A stretch of 64,000 nt of DNA, from the NCBI GenBank assembly GCA_009760855.2, contig WPIO01000083.1, positions 514,501 through 578,500 of the forward strand, given 5' to 3'. Numbering within the stretch: the stretch's first letter is position 1; each line of letters opens with the position of its first letter. Both the position numbers and the translations under genes were made by a program. The notes beneath the pieces were generated by a model. The model was not told the origin of the DNA and did no database searches. It worked only from the letters and a program-made list of their open reading frames with translations. Below, one piece after another: positions 27,086 to 38,684 of the stretch. Origin of the DNA: Cristatella mucedo. Lineage: Eukaryota > Bryozoa > Phylactolaemata > Cristatellidae.

Positions 27086-27333
27086 GCTTTACAATGAGCA
27101 GACAAATGTGTAGTTGACGTTTCTGCATTTTAAGCAAGAGATCATTCTGCCGAAATCGTTCGGTCTCTGCTTAGACTTATTTAACCAAAACTTCACACCG
27201 CACCGCGGACAGCTAGCCGTTCAATGGGCGGCTAGCCGCGGACGACTTACTAGCTGGTAGCCGGTGAACTTGTTGTAATTTTGCCCGAAAGTTTGAAATT
27301 ACAAAACAAGGGCTGCCGACAGCATGCACTGAC

Positions 27334-27870
27334 CTACATGATAACGCATCGGAGCTTGCCGTCGCTGTACCTCTGAATTATCTGCTGCACTGCTTCCGAG
27401 AAAACGGCATCGATGTTCGTACGATTTTTCGCAGAGGTCTCAAGGAATGGACAGCGCCAAGCTTGGGCGAGCCGCTGGCCCTCCATAGAGGGCACCTCAC
27501 GTTCCTCCTCCAAGTCGCACTTGTTGCCCACGAGAACGATAGGCACCACTTTGCGGCGCTTAATGGTGGCGATCTGATCCCTCAGTGGCATCACGTCTTT
27601 GAATGATTGAGCGCTCGTAATGCTATAGACAACCACGAAGCCCTCACCGTTCTTTATGTACAGGTCGCGCATCGATGCGAACTGCTCTGTGCCAGCAGTG
27701 TCCAGTACCTCAACGACAGCCGGCTCACTGTTCACTGCGATATTTTTTCGATACACGTCCTCGACGGTAGGGTTGTAGTTTTGCACAAATCTTCCGCACG
27801 TGAACTGAACAGTAATAGCTGACTTTCCTACGCCTCCACTCCCGAGTAGCACCACTTTGTATTCCCGCAT
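27334..27870 (-). CDS. Rap2-like small GTPase, intronless
   Basis: A complete Ras-superfamily GTPase of 178 residues, closest to metazoan Rap2. It is expected to act as a membrane-bound GTP switch in adhesion and cytoskeletal signalling. Visible in order: P-loop GSGGVGKS (10-17), effector loop PTVED (34-38), switch [10 protein letters not shown] (57-64) with Thr61, the Rap hallmark where Ras has Gln, then [14 protein letters not shown] (116-119), ETSAK (144-148) and a CaaX box CVIM (175-178) that predicts prenylation; a final Met usually favours farnesyl. The frame stays open upstream to 28,008, but similarity starts at the Met at 27,870, which has the usual MREYKVV start. No intron interrupts it, so it may be a single-exon gene or an old retrocopy that stayed intact. 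No TATA box is obvious. I am sure of the family and less sure of Rap2 versus a related Rap. Confidence 0.9.
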   Translation of the reverse strand: MREYKVVLLGSGGVGKSAITVQFTCGRFVQNYNPTVEDVYRKNIAVNSEPAVVEVLDTAGTEQFASMRDLYIKNGEGFVVVYSITSAQSFKDVMPLRDQIATIKRRKVVPIVLVGNKCDLEEEREVPSMEGQRLAQAWRCPFLETSAKNRTNIDAVFSEAVQQIIQRYSDGKLRCVIM

Positions 27871-29104
27871 TCTGTTGTAGAGCTTGCCGCGAGCTCCTGC
27901 ACCGGTCTGTATGCACCAAAGAAGTGCAGCTGCTTCAAGCAGATCCGTCAGATAGCATATCTGCAATAGAGAAATGGGATCCCTTGTCTCACAGAAAGTA
28001 CATTTCAAATGCTCGGTCCAGAAAGAGCAGACACCATGTAAATAACCGCCAACAATTTTTCGGGCTAAATATTCCGTAATTGCCGCAGCCGGACAGGAAG
28101 ATTGACGACATGGAAGGCAAGGCCACTTTGTGGCACAAATTGCTAAAATATACTAAGGAGGGATCTGTTTTAATCATAGCATCTAGGCAGCCCTAGCATA
28201 GAGTGCAGCTTGTCAACAAGTTTCTGTGGTATGCTGATTGCAGAGCAACACATAGTCAAATTGAAGGACTCTTCAGTAATTTAAAAAATGATGAATTATC
28301 TTTGATAATTGATTCAATTTCTTTAATTTGGATATAAATGAACACGCTGTCTTATTGATTCATACAGAGTTGTCTATCCTACTCACATGGAGCAAACTAG
28401 CATATGAGCAATTCTCTCCCAGATGCCACAAAAAAGGGACCTGCGTTCATTTGGATTTATTCATCTTAATACTACGTCACTTGCACAGCCAGATACATAG
28501 CGTAATAAAGGATCGTCTGCTGAAGGACTCAAAAAAAAACTAATGACATGGGTTGTGAAGTGCCAGCACCTTACCTCAGGTAACAGACCCGGAAAATGAT
28601 GTAGTATACCCGTAGGCAGCAAGACTTTCGCCCATAGCTTCGAGCTTATGAGGGGTATTACATTTACACAAGCGTTTCTGAGAATAAGCAACAGACTTAA
28701 CATGGGTCGATCGCATACATTTCGGAAAACGACACATCTACGAATAATGAAAGCTGGGAGCAACAGGCAGCAATCGGTAGAATGAGACCATAACCCGGTT
28801 ATACCACCGATTACCGGTAGCAGCCGGCTCAAAAGGGAGGAGGCGATAACTGCATCGCCACAGTCGCACTGGATCAGCTGATGACTTGAAATACCACCAT
28901 TTATTCACAGCAATGTAGGTCTGTGTGCCGTTTTTTCCGTTACATGCAACTTATTCCAACAGTTGGGTGAACCGTGATTAATCAGTATCCAAGGGTTAGC
29001 GCCATGCATGGTATCAAGCATACAAAAGCAAATAAGTATCATGTTCAGGCGAGAAGGCTAAAATAGACACGAAGACACTCGTGGCCGCCGGTTGGTAAGA
29101 CCTA
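27871..29104. other. no gene recognised
   Basis: Upstream flank of the GTPase gene. A minus-strand ORF at 28,461-28,832 (123 codons) has hydrophobic stretches but no family resemblance. The region presumably holds the promoter of the GTPase; I cannot point to an element. Confidence 0.4.
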
Positions 29105-29114
29105 CAGCTAGTAA

Positions 29115-29250
29115 ATATGCACTGGGCGTGTTAGTCATAGCACAGGGCTATGGTGCTCGCCCTTCACGACCCAGGTCACAGACTCGAGACCTTCGGTGAG
29201 CGATTCTAAATTCTCTACAAGCAAGCGGTGGTGATAGCAGCAGATCTGTT
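29115..29250 (+). mobile_element. tRNA-derived SINE (SINE-2)
   Basis: A-box-like tagtcatagcacagggctatgg, the shared ggtgctcgcccttcacgac, B-box-like acagactcgagacc, and the shared 3' part (caagcaagcggtggtgatagc). It matches the copies at 14,774 and 41,330. Confidence 0.6.
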
Positions 29251-29399
29251 TAGCTGCTATATAAATGAGGCTGTTAAGTCAGCTAACCTTCACTTACCGT
29301 GCACAGATACGAAGGCGATGCACACACGGAACAAAAAAGGGACAAGCAGACCCGAACGGAAGATCTCGAGGAGAGACTTGAACGATGCAAGGTCATTGC

Positions 29400-29790
29400 A
29401 AGTAGTGACCTTACCCGAAAGCAAGCTCCAGACTGTCGGTGCAAAGGAGCCGAAGGCTCGATCGCCAAAATATTTCTATTTAGGGCGAGATACATTGAGA
29501 TGACCAAATAATGACGAGCAGATTCGTGCAAGAGAGCTCACGGGAGAAGCAAAGCGGTCAGACAGGTTGGCTAGCTCTAGCAAGTGAAGTGACTAGAAAG
29601 CCAGACTGGGATCTTGAACACACGACTAGATCGAATAGTATGGGAGCCAGTGAAGCTCATACAGACGTAGGGTGCGTGCGGCAGGTACCCACTGACGACA
29701 GACCGTACGAGCTGCTGAATTGTTTACCAGTTGTTGCAGACGATTAAGGGCAAGGCCTGGAGTCTTTAATAAAGAGAACTGCAATGACCT
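29400..29790 (-). mobile_element. LINE family C fragment
   Basis: The minus strand has the degenerate RT C-terminal pattern, with the complement of 'SFTGSH/ELHWLP'-like sequence at about 29,640-29,660. Overlapping plus-strand ORFs are shadows. Confidence 0.45.
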
Positions 29791-30012
29791 ACACGTGATG
29801 ACTTAAATGCACGAAGAAGTCTGGCTGTCGTACGCTTTTCTAAGCGGGCCCTTGGTTGTGGAAATGCTTCTTAACTGAACGTAGGCCGACTCGATGGTGT
29901 GCTCATCTACTGACAAGGCACTTTGGAATAACACGTCTATGACAAAGATGGGTTGGGTCTACCAGCCGTTGGCTGACATCAGGTTTACATATAGCTATGA
30001 TGTTAAGTCTTA

Positions 30013-30375
30013 TCAAGTGAGGCCAAGTCACGAAGTAGAAGGATTAGTTCAAGACTCCTGGGTAAAGAGTCTGCTGTACTACGAGCCACGGCACGCTCCA
30101 GCAAGGCCAAGTCACAAAGGAGAAAGACTGACGCATGACTCCAAAGAAAGAAGCCGTCTGCACAAGGAGAATTAGCCAGTTCAAGCAAGGCCAAGTCACA
30201 ATGGAGGATTGATGCAAGACTCCAGGGAAAAGAGCCTTCTATAATAGTAGCAATGGGCAGTTCAAGCAGGGGCATGTCACAAAGGAGAAAAATTGATGCA
30301 TGAGACATGGGAACAGAGCCTTTTGTACTAGTAGCAACGGCCAGATCAAGCAAAGTCAAGTCACAAGGTAAAGGA
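30013..30375. repeat. 84-bp minisatellite, about 4.3 units
   Basis: The landmark ccaagtcac or a close variant recurs at 30,023, 30,107, 30,191, 30,272 and 30,356 (steps of 84, 84, 81 and 84). Because the period is divisible by three, a minus-strand frame stays open across it (30,003-30,407, 134 codons) as imperfect 28-residue repeats rich in Leu and Cys. I treat it as non-coding unless expression is shown. Confidence 0.85.
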
Positions 30376-30529
30376 TTGATGACGCAGGCTGTAGCGACAA
30401 TGTCCAAAGCAGGACGACATACTAAGGTTCTTTAAACGTGGCCTTGCAACGGCTCCTCAGAATGGTTTGACGTGAGATTACTGAGCTAGAACGTAGACAT
30501 CTGCCATCCCTTTGTTCGGTGGTTGTGAG

Positions 30530-31340
30530 CATGTCCCGGTAATGTAATGCATCTCCATCTGTTACTAGCACAAATCCTAATAGGTTAAACAGGTGTTAAC
30601 CTAGACAGTTTTCTTAATTGCTTTCTAAGCCTAATCGGCTTTCGGTATGCTTCCGGTAGCCAACATAATTCATCTTACGAAGCAGAGAAACATAGCTATG
30701 TCAGGAGGGCAGTCGAGGCAGTGCACAGAAGTGGGCAAAGCAAGAAGGATGTGCCACAGTCTGCAGCACGAGAGAAGACGCAGGCGCTTAAGAAACGTGG
30801 AAGTGAGCTATTTAGTCTAGGACCTAAAGAACGAGCGTTTAGGTGGCCAACAGTCTTCGGGCAAAAGAATGAAACAGCGAATTTATCGGCAATAGAGGAT
30901 CTGAGGGTAGGGTGAGGCTAAGACTGGCGAGCAGTTCAGCTAGGTGTGAAGGAGCCAAGCCCTAGCGGGCCTTGCGGGTCAGACTGATATTCTTGATGTG
31001 TATCCTTTGATCGATCAGTAGCTGTAAAAGCTCCTTCAGAAAGAGAGAGGAGACGCGTGGCAGAATCGCTTGAATTTTCGACCAACTTTGCAACGTATTC
31101 ATCATTAGCTTCAGATGCTTGATGTCTTTTTTTGGTAGTCCAGCCAAAACTGAATTATAGTTGTCCAGTCGATATAGAACCATGGAGATAGTAAGATCTT
31201 CAGCTAGCACCGTATTAGGCAGTCTCTAATCTTGCATACGAATCGAACGTGACGATTAGCTTTGAAAGCAATCTTCTGAATCAAACTTTTAAAATGTAGA
31301 GCAGTCGTCAAAGAAGACAACTAAATTCCATTACGATGCT
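30530..31340 (-). mobile_element. LINE family B, 5'-truncated
   Basis: The 3' end lies at about 30,538 with the family B tail repeat (gtaatgtaatgcatctcc on the plus strand). Going left to right in plus coordinates, the RT C-terminus follows in reverse, with an open piece at 30,962-31,210 containing LDNYNSVLAGLPKKDIKHLKL and KNISLTRKARQ-like ends. It is broken by stops. Confidence 0.7.
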
Positions 31341-32929
31341 CATGACGATGGTCATCTACAGCACCACCTATGAGAAAAAGAACAAGTAAGTGGCATTGTG
31401 GTTCAAACACGGAAGGCACCAGGACATACAGTTTCAGGTCGTTAGTCGAAGTTCCCTCGATGGTATTCTTACAAGGCCCAATGGGCTGCCAGACACTTGT
31501 GCTGGGTTCGGGTGGCTGAAAGGATGCAATAGGAGCAGCCTTGCAAATGGTCAGAAAGTATTATTGGTTGGAGTGCCGTAAAGCATGTACGTCTGAGAGC
31601 TGACAATGATAATGACCAGCAAGCCTCCTTAGGTGAAGGTCATGCGGAGTCACACCTGATCGTCCAAGCTAGTGTACAAGAGGGCATGTGCCAGATGCCA
31701 CCCCTACGAATGCGTCAGATTATTATCGGTTGCAACTAGATACAATGTCCTAGCTTAATCAGCATCTGTCCGTGCGGCCCAGTGCAACTCGATCTTCAAG
31801 ACGAATTCCTGCTTGGACTCACTCCACAAAGAGGCTTGAAAGAACGACTGTGGCGACCATTGAAAAAGCCTGCAGATGAATTACGGCCGAGAATGAAAGA
31901 GATTCTCTAAAGGTGAACAAAACGTTTGACAGCAGGCAATATCCTTTGCACAATGAGCTCGTTAGGCGTCTGCCGGGATTGATGCAAGTGCACTCCAATG
32001 CAGTTGGGGCACAATCATGAGCTGTCGTTAGTATTGTGCCGTACAGACCAAGCTCTCGCTCTACGCGGCTTCTGCAGTGCTGGACTGCCTATCGACGAGG
32101 CAAACATCACACGTTTGGTGTATTTGTGCAACAGAGTATCTCCATTAAAGTGGGCAGTAAATGGGCAAGGAGCCTGCCAGCAGAAGTTTAAAGTTCAAAC
32201 TCACCAAGTTCAATCTCTACTCAGCACAACTCTTGGTGTTATGACAACCCAAGAAACTACCGTATATCCTAGAGTCAGACTAACAGCCGAGTTCGGGCAG
32301 TCCAGAAGAAGCAAAGGTGGCCGCAGGCATAGGGATGGGCTTGGCCCATACCCCCTAAAGCCCACGCCCATCCCTGAACTGGACCGAAGGAGGTCACATT
32401 CCTTCTATTTTAGCTGTCTCTTTAAAGGTCATGTGCTGGTCTCATCTTGGCCTAATCCTGGCTATGCCTAGGATAATGGCCTTACAGTAGGCCTAACCAG
32501 GATTTCGGCCTACAAACACCGATGTGAGGGAGACTGACGATTTCAGGCGCGACGAACGAATTATTGCAATTTTTGTCGTAGCAGCATGTACATATTGACA
32601 AAAATTGCGTGAAGTTGCTATTTGCTACGGAGTGCTGTTCTCGAGATAGCTGAAGAACAATCCCGGCGCCAACGGCATGTACATATCAAAAGTTTCTCAC
32701 TACTGAAGCACAGCCTCACGGCACGTTACTACGGTACGGGTTCAATGGTGAAACCGCAAGGCCTCAGCGTACACGTTAGCTCCTAACCGAAGCGGAAGCG
32801 AACGACCTTGAAGGATGCGTCCGCCAGTTATGCAAATTGCCGCGTCGCTGTGCACACTTCACTTGTCAGCTTGGTTTCGCAATCGGCTTGGTTTTGCAAT
32901 CGGCATGCGGTCGTCGTCTTTACAGTGGA
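31341..32929. other. no gene recognised
   Basis: The longest ORF (31,998-32,471, plus, 157 codons) has no recognisable domain and atypical composition; I do not call it. Around 32,325-32,385 there is a short inverted repeat (gggatgggc ... gcccatccc) that could form a hairpin. Confidence 0.45.
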
Positions 32930-34670
32930 GCTACCTTGAACGAGTCGTGCTCCGGCCTTGACGGGCACGGCGACTTGACTCGCAAAAACGGGAAACAAAA
33001 AGCCGGACGGATCTGCCCTCGTTGACTCGCCCGACGCCGAGACGACCGCCTCGGCCGGCGTCCTCAAGTTTTCTTTTTCCATTAAGCTCGTAATTCTCGC
33101 CGGCGGCCGGCACTCGCTCGGCTCTCTTCCACGGCCGCCTCCCACGGCCGCCTCCTCGGTGGTGCAGCCCCACCACCCCCCCCCCCCCCCCCCCCCCCCC
33201 CCGGCGGCGGAGGTGCACATTCTGCCCGAGCCTCAACGCAGGGCCGCGGAAGCGATCCGCTCGCGCTGGGGCTCCTAGCAACCCGGTCGTAACGACGAAG
33301 CAAGCAGACCCGGCGGCGGCGGCTCGGTTTACGACGGCCGCACAGCGAAACCCCCCCCCCCCGCGCACCTCTCAGCCTCTCGGTAGCCGCATTGGCGAGA
33401 CCCTGAGAGCGAGCGGGCGGGCGGCAGGCGCTGGGTCGCGCGGGGTGCGTGCGGCGGGCCACTGACTGACCGACCGACCGACAGGCCTCCTGGGCTTCCG
33501 CTTCCCTTCATTCATCCATCTCCGACGCGGAGACATTAAGCACGGCCGCGCGCCAAAAAATGAGCGCACGCTGGAAGCTAGCCGGCGGCTGGCTGCGTCC
33601 GCGAAGCGGCGAGCGCTGAGCGACGTTGCGAAGGCGGCGCAGGAGGCAACGGCGGGCACACCCCGACCCGCCGCCGCCACCGCCGGGGCCCGACGCAAAC
33701 GCGCGCTTTCGGTTGGCTTACCGAATAGGCAGTCGGCAGGCAGCTCGCCGGTTAGCCGCTTCGTCAGGGGTGGGGGCCGCGAGTAATGCCCGCGAACGAG
33801 TTCTGCCCGCAGCGACGGCCCGCTACACCGCAACGACGACCGACGGCGAGGTCTGGCGAAGGGACGGTAGTCGTCGCGAGGAGCAGCCGTCGCAGGACGA
33901 GCAACGGCCGCAGCAGGAACGCCGAATGCGAGGGGCGGCGGGCGAGGCAAACCGCCGGCGGCGGATGAAGGAAATCGTGCGCGCCAGTGAAAAGCGTCGA
34001 TGGCGCGCCCAATGTCACTCGCCCTTTGACCCCCAACCGCAGACGTGCAGAATGCCGCCGGCGCTCGCCCGCCCGGGCATGCCGACTGCGTCATTGTAAA
34101 ATTGCGGACCTGCCGGCTGGGGACCCGTGCGCTATTGTAAACCTAAGGGAGCGGCCGCGGCGGAGGCGACGTGGCTCCGTTTAGCGCACGGACGCTTTCG
34201 CACGCTCAGCGTCGATCGACGCTCGCGACCGCCGGTCGGCCGGGCTCTTGCGTACGGTTAACTCGTTAGTCCAGCCACCGGATGGAATGTCGCTGCCCCG
34301 TCGCCTCGCAAGCGGGCGAATCCGGATAGCTCGGATGCTGCCGGTCGCGGCCGCCGCCGCCGATGCCTGCGAGTTCGCGGACCTGCGCAGACTGGCGGCG
34401 GGCCCGGTTCTCGGCGCGTACGTTCTTTCTCACGCCCACGCACGGGCGGGCGACAACGTCGCTGCTGCTGCGGTCGCCTTCGGCGTCTCCGCGCTTTAAG
34501 TGCCTGGTGACCTCGAGCTTTGCAGTTGACGAACGGAGGTTACGTACGCCGCTCCTCCCCGCCCTGCGGGCTCTGTGCAAACAGCAAACGAGAGACGAGT
34601 GGTGGCCGTCTGGGCGTACGGCAACCGCGTTTAGTCGAGCACGAACTAGGAGCTACTAGACTTTATTAGA
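32930..34670. promoter_or_regulatory. CpG-rich island
   Basis: About 1.7 kb of strongly GC-rich, CpG-rich sequence, sharply different from its flanks, with a 27-base C run (33,176-33,202), an 11-base C run (about 33,351) and gaccgaccgaccgac units near 33,465-33,482. Such islands commonly mark promoters or first exons. The long ORFs across it on both strands are low-complexity Arg/Ala/Gly/Pro and look like composition artefacts. No specific gene can be assigned. Confidence 0.5.
33176..33202. repeat. poly-C tract, 27 bases
   Basis: An uninterrupted C run that produces the poly-Gly and poly-Pro ORFs in this area. Confidence 0.97.
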
Positions 34671-35092
34671 GCGACGAATTCCACGGCATCGACGAGCCCG
34701 CATAGTTCAGGGGGCGCTGCGACTAGCAAATTCGTAGAAGAGTAATTCCCGCGGCGTTCCTCGCAAGCGACGATGTATTTCGCAGCGATCCAGCGGCATG
34801 CTGGGGAGGAGGCGTTACGGGAGCGCTCGTTACTACGCCGCCTTGCCACGATAACCTAGTTAGAACCGCAGAACGCACGGTTTAAGGTCAGCGAAAGTTG
34901 ATCGAAGAAAGAGTTCTATCCCGGCAGGATTTAAGACCCCAGACCTGGCATTCTAGAATCCGTAACACCAACCTGTAGGCCACGGGAACGGCTTAGTACG
35001 GGCAACAGGGGCCGTGCGTAAAAGGAAATGACAAGATTAGTTTGCAGACTAGTGCCGACTTTATGCAGACTAGTTGTTAAGTCATTTCTCCA

Positions 35093-35232
35093 AGCTGGTT
35101 TGGCCCACTGGTTCAGACGCTCACCCTGACCAAGGTCTGGCCGAGGTGGTGGGATCGAGCCCCATGGCTTATGTAAAGCGCCTACATAGAGATTAAGTAC
35201 TCTTATGGCGCTATACAAATTATATATATATA
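35093..35232 (+). mobile_element. tRNA-derived SINE (SINE-1)
   Basis: The head carries tggtttggcccactggttcag (A-box region) and tgggatcgagcccc (B-box region), followed by the LINE-like tail gtaaagcgcctacatagagattaag and ggcgctatacaaatta, then (TA)n. It is essentially full length. A partial reversed copy begins immediately after the TA tract at 35,237. Confidence 0.75.
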
Positions 35233-35236
35233 TGTA

Positions 35237-35292
35237 ATTCATTTGTATAGCGCCCTAGAGAACTTAATCTCTATTCAGGTGCTTCACATATG
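35237..35292 (-). mobile_element. SINE-1 tail, partial, reversed
   Basis: Carries the reversed tail block (gtatagcgccctagagaact...ctattcaggtgcttcacatatgc) tail-to-tail with the SINE at 35,093, sharing the TA tract between them. Confidence 0.6.
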
Positions 35293-35351
35293 CATCATAT
35301 TTCTAATATCATTTGCTGCGTCTGCTTTGTCAACGACCCAATGTTTGAGAA

Positions 35352-35430
35352 TAACAATAATAATCATACATTTGTATAGCACCCTCAGAGAACGGAATCT
35401 CTCTCAAGGGACTTTGCAGATAAGGGATTC
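35352..35430 (-). mobile_element. LINE tail fragment, reversed
   Basis: An AAT-type repeat followed by the tail block (gtatagcaccctcagagaac). Only the tail is present. Confidence 0.6.
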
Positions 35431-36544
35431 AGTAAGTTTCAGAAGTTCTTTTGCGTCTCTAACAAAGCATCTGTGCAAAAGAACGCTTTGTAGGTGCATG
35501 GCATAGGCATTTTCGGGGACACCTGAAAATGGTCCGAAACGAAGAAAGCGACCGGCGCATCTTTAAGCGAGGCATGCTCTGTAATGATCGTGCGAAGTAC
35601 GCCACCACTGTGCACACACGGCACGCAGCTCCGTCGGCTCACTCAAGGAAATGAGATCGCCAGTCCACAAATGTACACAAGCGACACTAGGCGTGGCACT
35701 AAACTGTGCCTCCGTACGAATATTGAACGACTGAGATTGCGCATAATCGACGAGCTAGCGCATGGGAAAGTTCTGTGCGTAATCGACTAGCGTACCTCGC
35801 TAGCGCACGGGAATGTTCCGAAGATATCCGGCCGGCCGAGAGTTATGCAAACCCTGTAGGCGTCGTCTCTATGGTGGTACGTTCTCCACTCCTGGTCAGC
35901 GACCTTTGGACTACAACACGTGGCGGACTAGTCTGAATTTCTTGCCACACTACACGTCGCCGAGCCCGATAACCCTGGTAAGTAAGCCGACTCCTCGGCC
36001 ACCATCTCTGAGCAAAAAGCCCTCTGACTGCACGATTTGATCGTTTGCCCGTTAGCGACGTCTTCGCGTCTACACTGGCCACCCAAAATACTTTCGACCG
36101 TATGCGAAATGTCGGCCCAATAAAGTTCAGCAATGCCCGACCTCCACACTTGTATCGGTCGTGGCAGCAAACTACACTCTCTCCTCCCCCAGGCGGCAGC
36201 TTAAGGTTCAAAGCGACTTGCGACTCTCGCTGTCTCTGCTTGCCGCAGGACTGATCCTACACCTTTTTTCTTCACATACGGCGACAAATGGACGATCCAA
36301 AACCCAATCACGTTTGCTGCTTAGCAGCATAAACATGACTAAGCAAGGCCCTGAACCCTACAGCTGCCACCTGCTCAGAAGTAACGGCAGAGACGGTGCG
36401 ACGCCTATACTCAGCAGTCAGCCACTGAAAAACTATCGAAATTAAAACCATTTAAGAGTGGCACGGTGAAGCAGCCACGTATCTGTATAATAAAGCTGCA
36501 GTATCTGTATAATACTGAGTACGAGCGTTTTCACGAAGTACCTC
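35431..36544. other. no gene recognised
   Basis: ORFs of up to 122 codons overlap on both strands (35,843-36,211 minus; 36,161-36,445 plus) without recognisable domains. Confidence 0.4.
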
Positions 36545-36601
36545 AGAGATGAGGCAAGTCGGAGCTCTATAAACGCCTCGAGGTCAGGTGAGCATCAAGC
36601 C

Positions 36602-37905
36602 AAGGAAGCTAATAATGATATTAATAGTAAAATTACGTTTGATTAACTCCCTCAGAGAACTCAATCTCGTTCTAGGCACTTTACGATTTACTTCAAAGGA
36701 AGCACGATCGAATGGTTAGTGGTAGCAAGCTCAATAAACAATAAGAGTGACATGGCTAGGGGCGATATGCACAGGGTCAGCACGCAAGTACGGTTAGTGG
36801 CAGCATGCAAATTGCTAGCACACTTAAGCACATAAAAGTCGAATCACAGGTATCTAATAAATGCTGCGATAAATGGCTGCGTTTTTAGTTTCTTTTTAAA
36901 TGGTCAAGTCATGAGATGTCATGACGCAAGTCGGGAGTGAGTTCCAGGCCTTGGGAGCATACGAACTAAAGTAAGGTCTCCAAAGGATTTTAGGTTTGTA
37001 CGAGGTATATGTAAACAGCTAGATTCCGAAAAGTGGTTGGTACGATGCTTAGCCTGGTGTAGGAGTATATCTAATAGATGGACTAGAGCCAAATAATGAA
37101 TAGAACTAACAATGGGTGACAAAACCTTGTAGTCGATGCATTGCTTGACTGGGAGCCAGTGCAGTTTCGCGAGAAGTGGTGAGATGTGGCAACTGCTACG
37201 CTCACGACAGACATATCTAGCTGTAGAGTTTTGCACCAACTGTAAGCGCCTGACTGCACAGATCGGTTGGCCAGCAAGCAGTAATAATAATAATGCAATT
37301 GATAAAGCCCCCTCAGAGAACTCAATCTCTTTCTAGGCGCTTTACATTTGCAGTGAGTTACACAAGTCAACATGGGATGTCACAAATGCATGAACCAATT
37401 TAGACGTGGTATCTCTGTTTAAACAAACCCGAATTTTAGTAATATTATGTTGCTGAAATTAGGCAGACTTGACTGTGGAGCTGATGTGGTCGTCTTATGA
37501 AAGGTCACTTTGGAACACGTCGACTAGATGATGTGCAGATTCAACAGGAGATATGCTGGCAGAGCCGATTTCGAGCATTAATCTTTCCACTCTCTGAATC
37601 ACATTAGGTTTGCTCATAAATAGTGATATTGTTTTATTATCGTTCAATTTAAGAAAATTTGCTGCTATTCATGAGTGTACGTAGAAAATACATGCAGCAA
37701 GGGATTTGAGAGAATTCAATGTGCTGGAGGGCTGGGACAGATCAAAGCAAAGGTACAACTAAGTGTCATCCGCATAGAAGTGAAAGCCTTGATTATGCCA
37801 GGCAATCACATCGGCAAGAGGAGAGTATAACTCGTGAACAGAACTGGACTAAGCACACAGCCCTGTGGTACCCAGTATTTCAGAGGTTCCTCGGATTATC
37901 TTTTT
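36602..37905 (-). mobile_element. LINE family A, 5'-truncated
   Basis: The 3' tail is at the left edge (an ATT/AAT-rich start, then ctccctcagagaactcaatc), followed by the UTR, then the RT C-terminus (open at 36,919-37,239, with LLAKLHWLPVKQCIDYKVL), the thumb, and the palm near 37,775-37,905. The minus strand there reads HFYADD, an intact catalytic box, just before a stop. It is interrupted by a 74-bp nested tail at 37,279-37,352. Confidence 0.8.
37279..37352 (-). mobile_element. nested LINE-tail insertion with GCAGT flanks
   Basis: An AAT repeat plus tail block (attgataaagccccctcagagaa...ggcgctttacattt) inserted in the LINE. The 5 bp gcagt stands on both sides, as a target-site duplication would. 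The same nested insertion, at the same position, is in copy 2 (46,515-46,592). Confidence 0.75.
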
Positions 37906-38065
37906 CCAATCACATCACTACTCTGGAGTCCCCCCCCCCATTGAGATAGGACCTGTGCCATTGCAGTGCGGTGCCAGCTAGACAGGCAAAGTTATGCTAA
38001 ATTAAAATTATGTAAAGTTTGCTTTGCTCCAGTAGCAGGTTGCTTCAAATTCCTTCATTGCTGTA

Positions 38066-38610
38066 AATGAAAAGGAAATTGGCACCGAAACTTCTAGAAA
38101 GCTGCTTGGAGAGATTGTATCAACAACCGAATTTAATCGCTTGCACACGCTTTGATCCCACCCATCCCTCAAGCTTTTTGAATTCTCTCAACTCGCTTGC
38201 TGCAGTTATTGGCGACATTAGCCAATGGGTGGCAGCAAATTTTCTCAAATTGAACGACGATAAAACCAACTTACGGACAAACCAACTGTGACTCAGAAAT
38301 TTGAACGATTAACACTCAGTCGACTCTGCCAGCATATCTTCTGTGGCGTCTTCACGTAATCTAGGTGGCCTCTTCAAAAGTGACCTTTCACCAGACGTAA
38401 ACACCAGCTCCACATTCAATTCTGCCTTCTTTCAGCTGCATTTTATTGCCAAAATAAATTCGGGCTTGCTTAGGCTGGGATAATACACACAAATCGGTCG
38501 ATGCATTTGTGACATCCTGACTCGACTTCTGTAACTCGCTGCTTTCAGTTCTACAGGCCTGTGCAATCAGGTGCTTACAGCTTGTGCAAAACTCTGCAGC
38601 TAGTTTGGTC
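38066..38610 (+). mobile_element. LINE family A RT fragment
   Basis: The plus-strand frame (38,067-38,291) reads FDPTHPSSFLNSLNSLAA, then ANFLKLNDDKT, the thumb region just after YADD. It continues in broken frames to the 'gtgcaaaactctgcagctag' point at about 38,605. It is head-to-head with the reversed element to its left. Confidence 0.75.
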
Positions 38611-38684
38611 TTTGGACCTCACTGGCTAATAAAGGTAGCACAACGGAACGATAGAAAATGTTGCCGATTAATCACGGTAAATAG

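Larger units (their letters stand above)
36545..38420. repeat. segmental duplication, copy 1
   Basis: Co-linear and nearly identical to 45,795-47,610. Shared landmarks in order: the unique-looking lead-in cggagctctataaacgcctc, a reversed family A LINE with a nested tail, a run of nine or more C (about 37,929), then the join to a plus-strand family A RT piece and gtgaca-type sequence up to 'cacgtaatct'. Copy 1 then continues with normal LINE sequence, whereas copy 2 switches to viral DNA. Confidence 0.85.

Noticed and set aside
30013-30375. CRISPR array
   Set aside because: The whole 84-bp unit repeats without unique spacers, and the context is a eukaryotic genome; it is a minisatellite.
31998-32471. 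157-codon plus-strand ORF
   Set aside because: No recognisable domain, atypical composition and no start context or splice signals; not enough to call a gene.
33082-34099. Long ORFs on both strands across the CpG-rich block, up to 240 codons
   Set aside because: Low-complexity Arg/Ala/Gly/Pro in all frames, as expected where stop codons are rare because of GC content; no domain.
36602-38610. Twin-priming inversion of a single LINE
   Set aside because: The reversed and forward pieces overlap in the RT region they cover, so they are two separate copies rather than the two halves of one inverted insertion.
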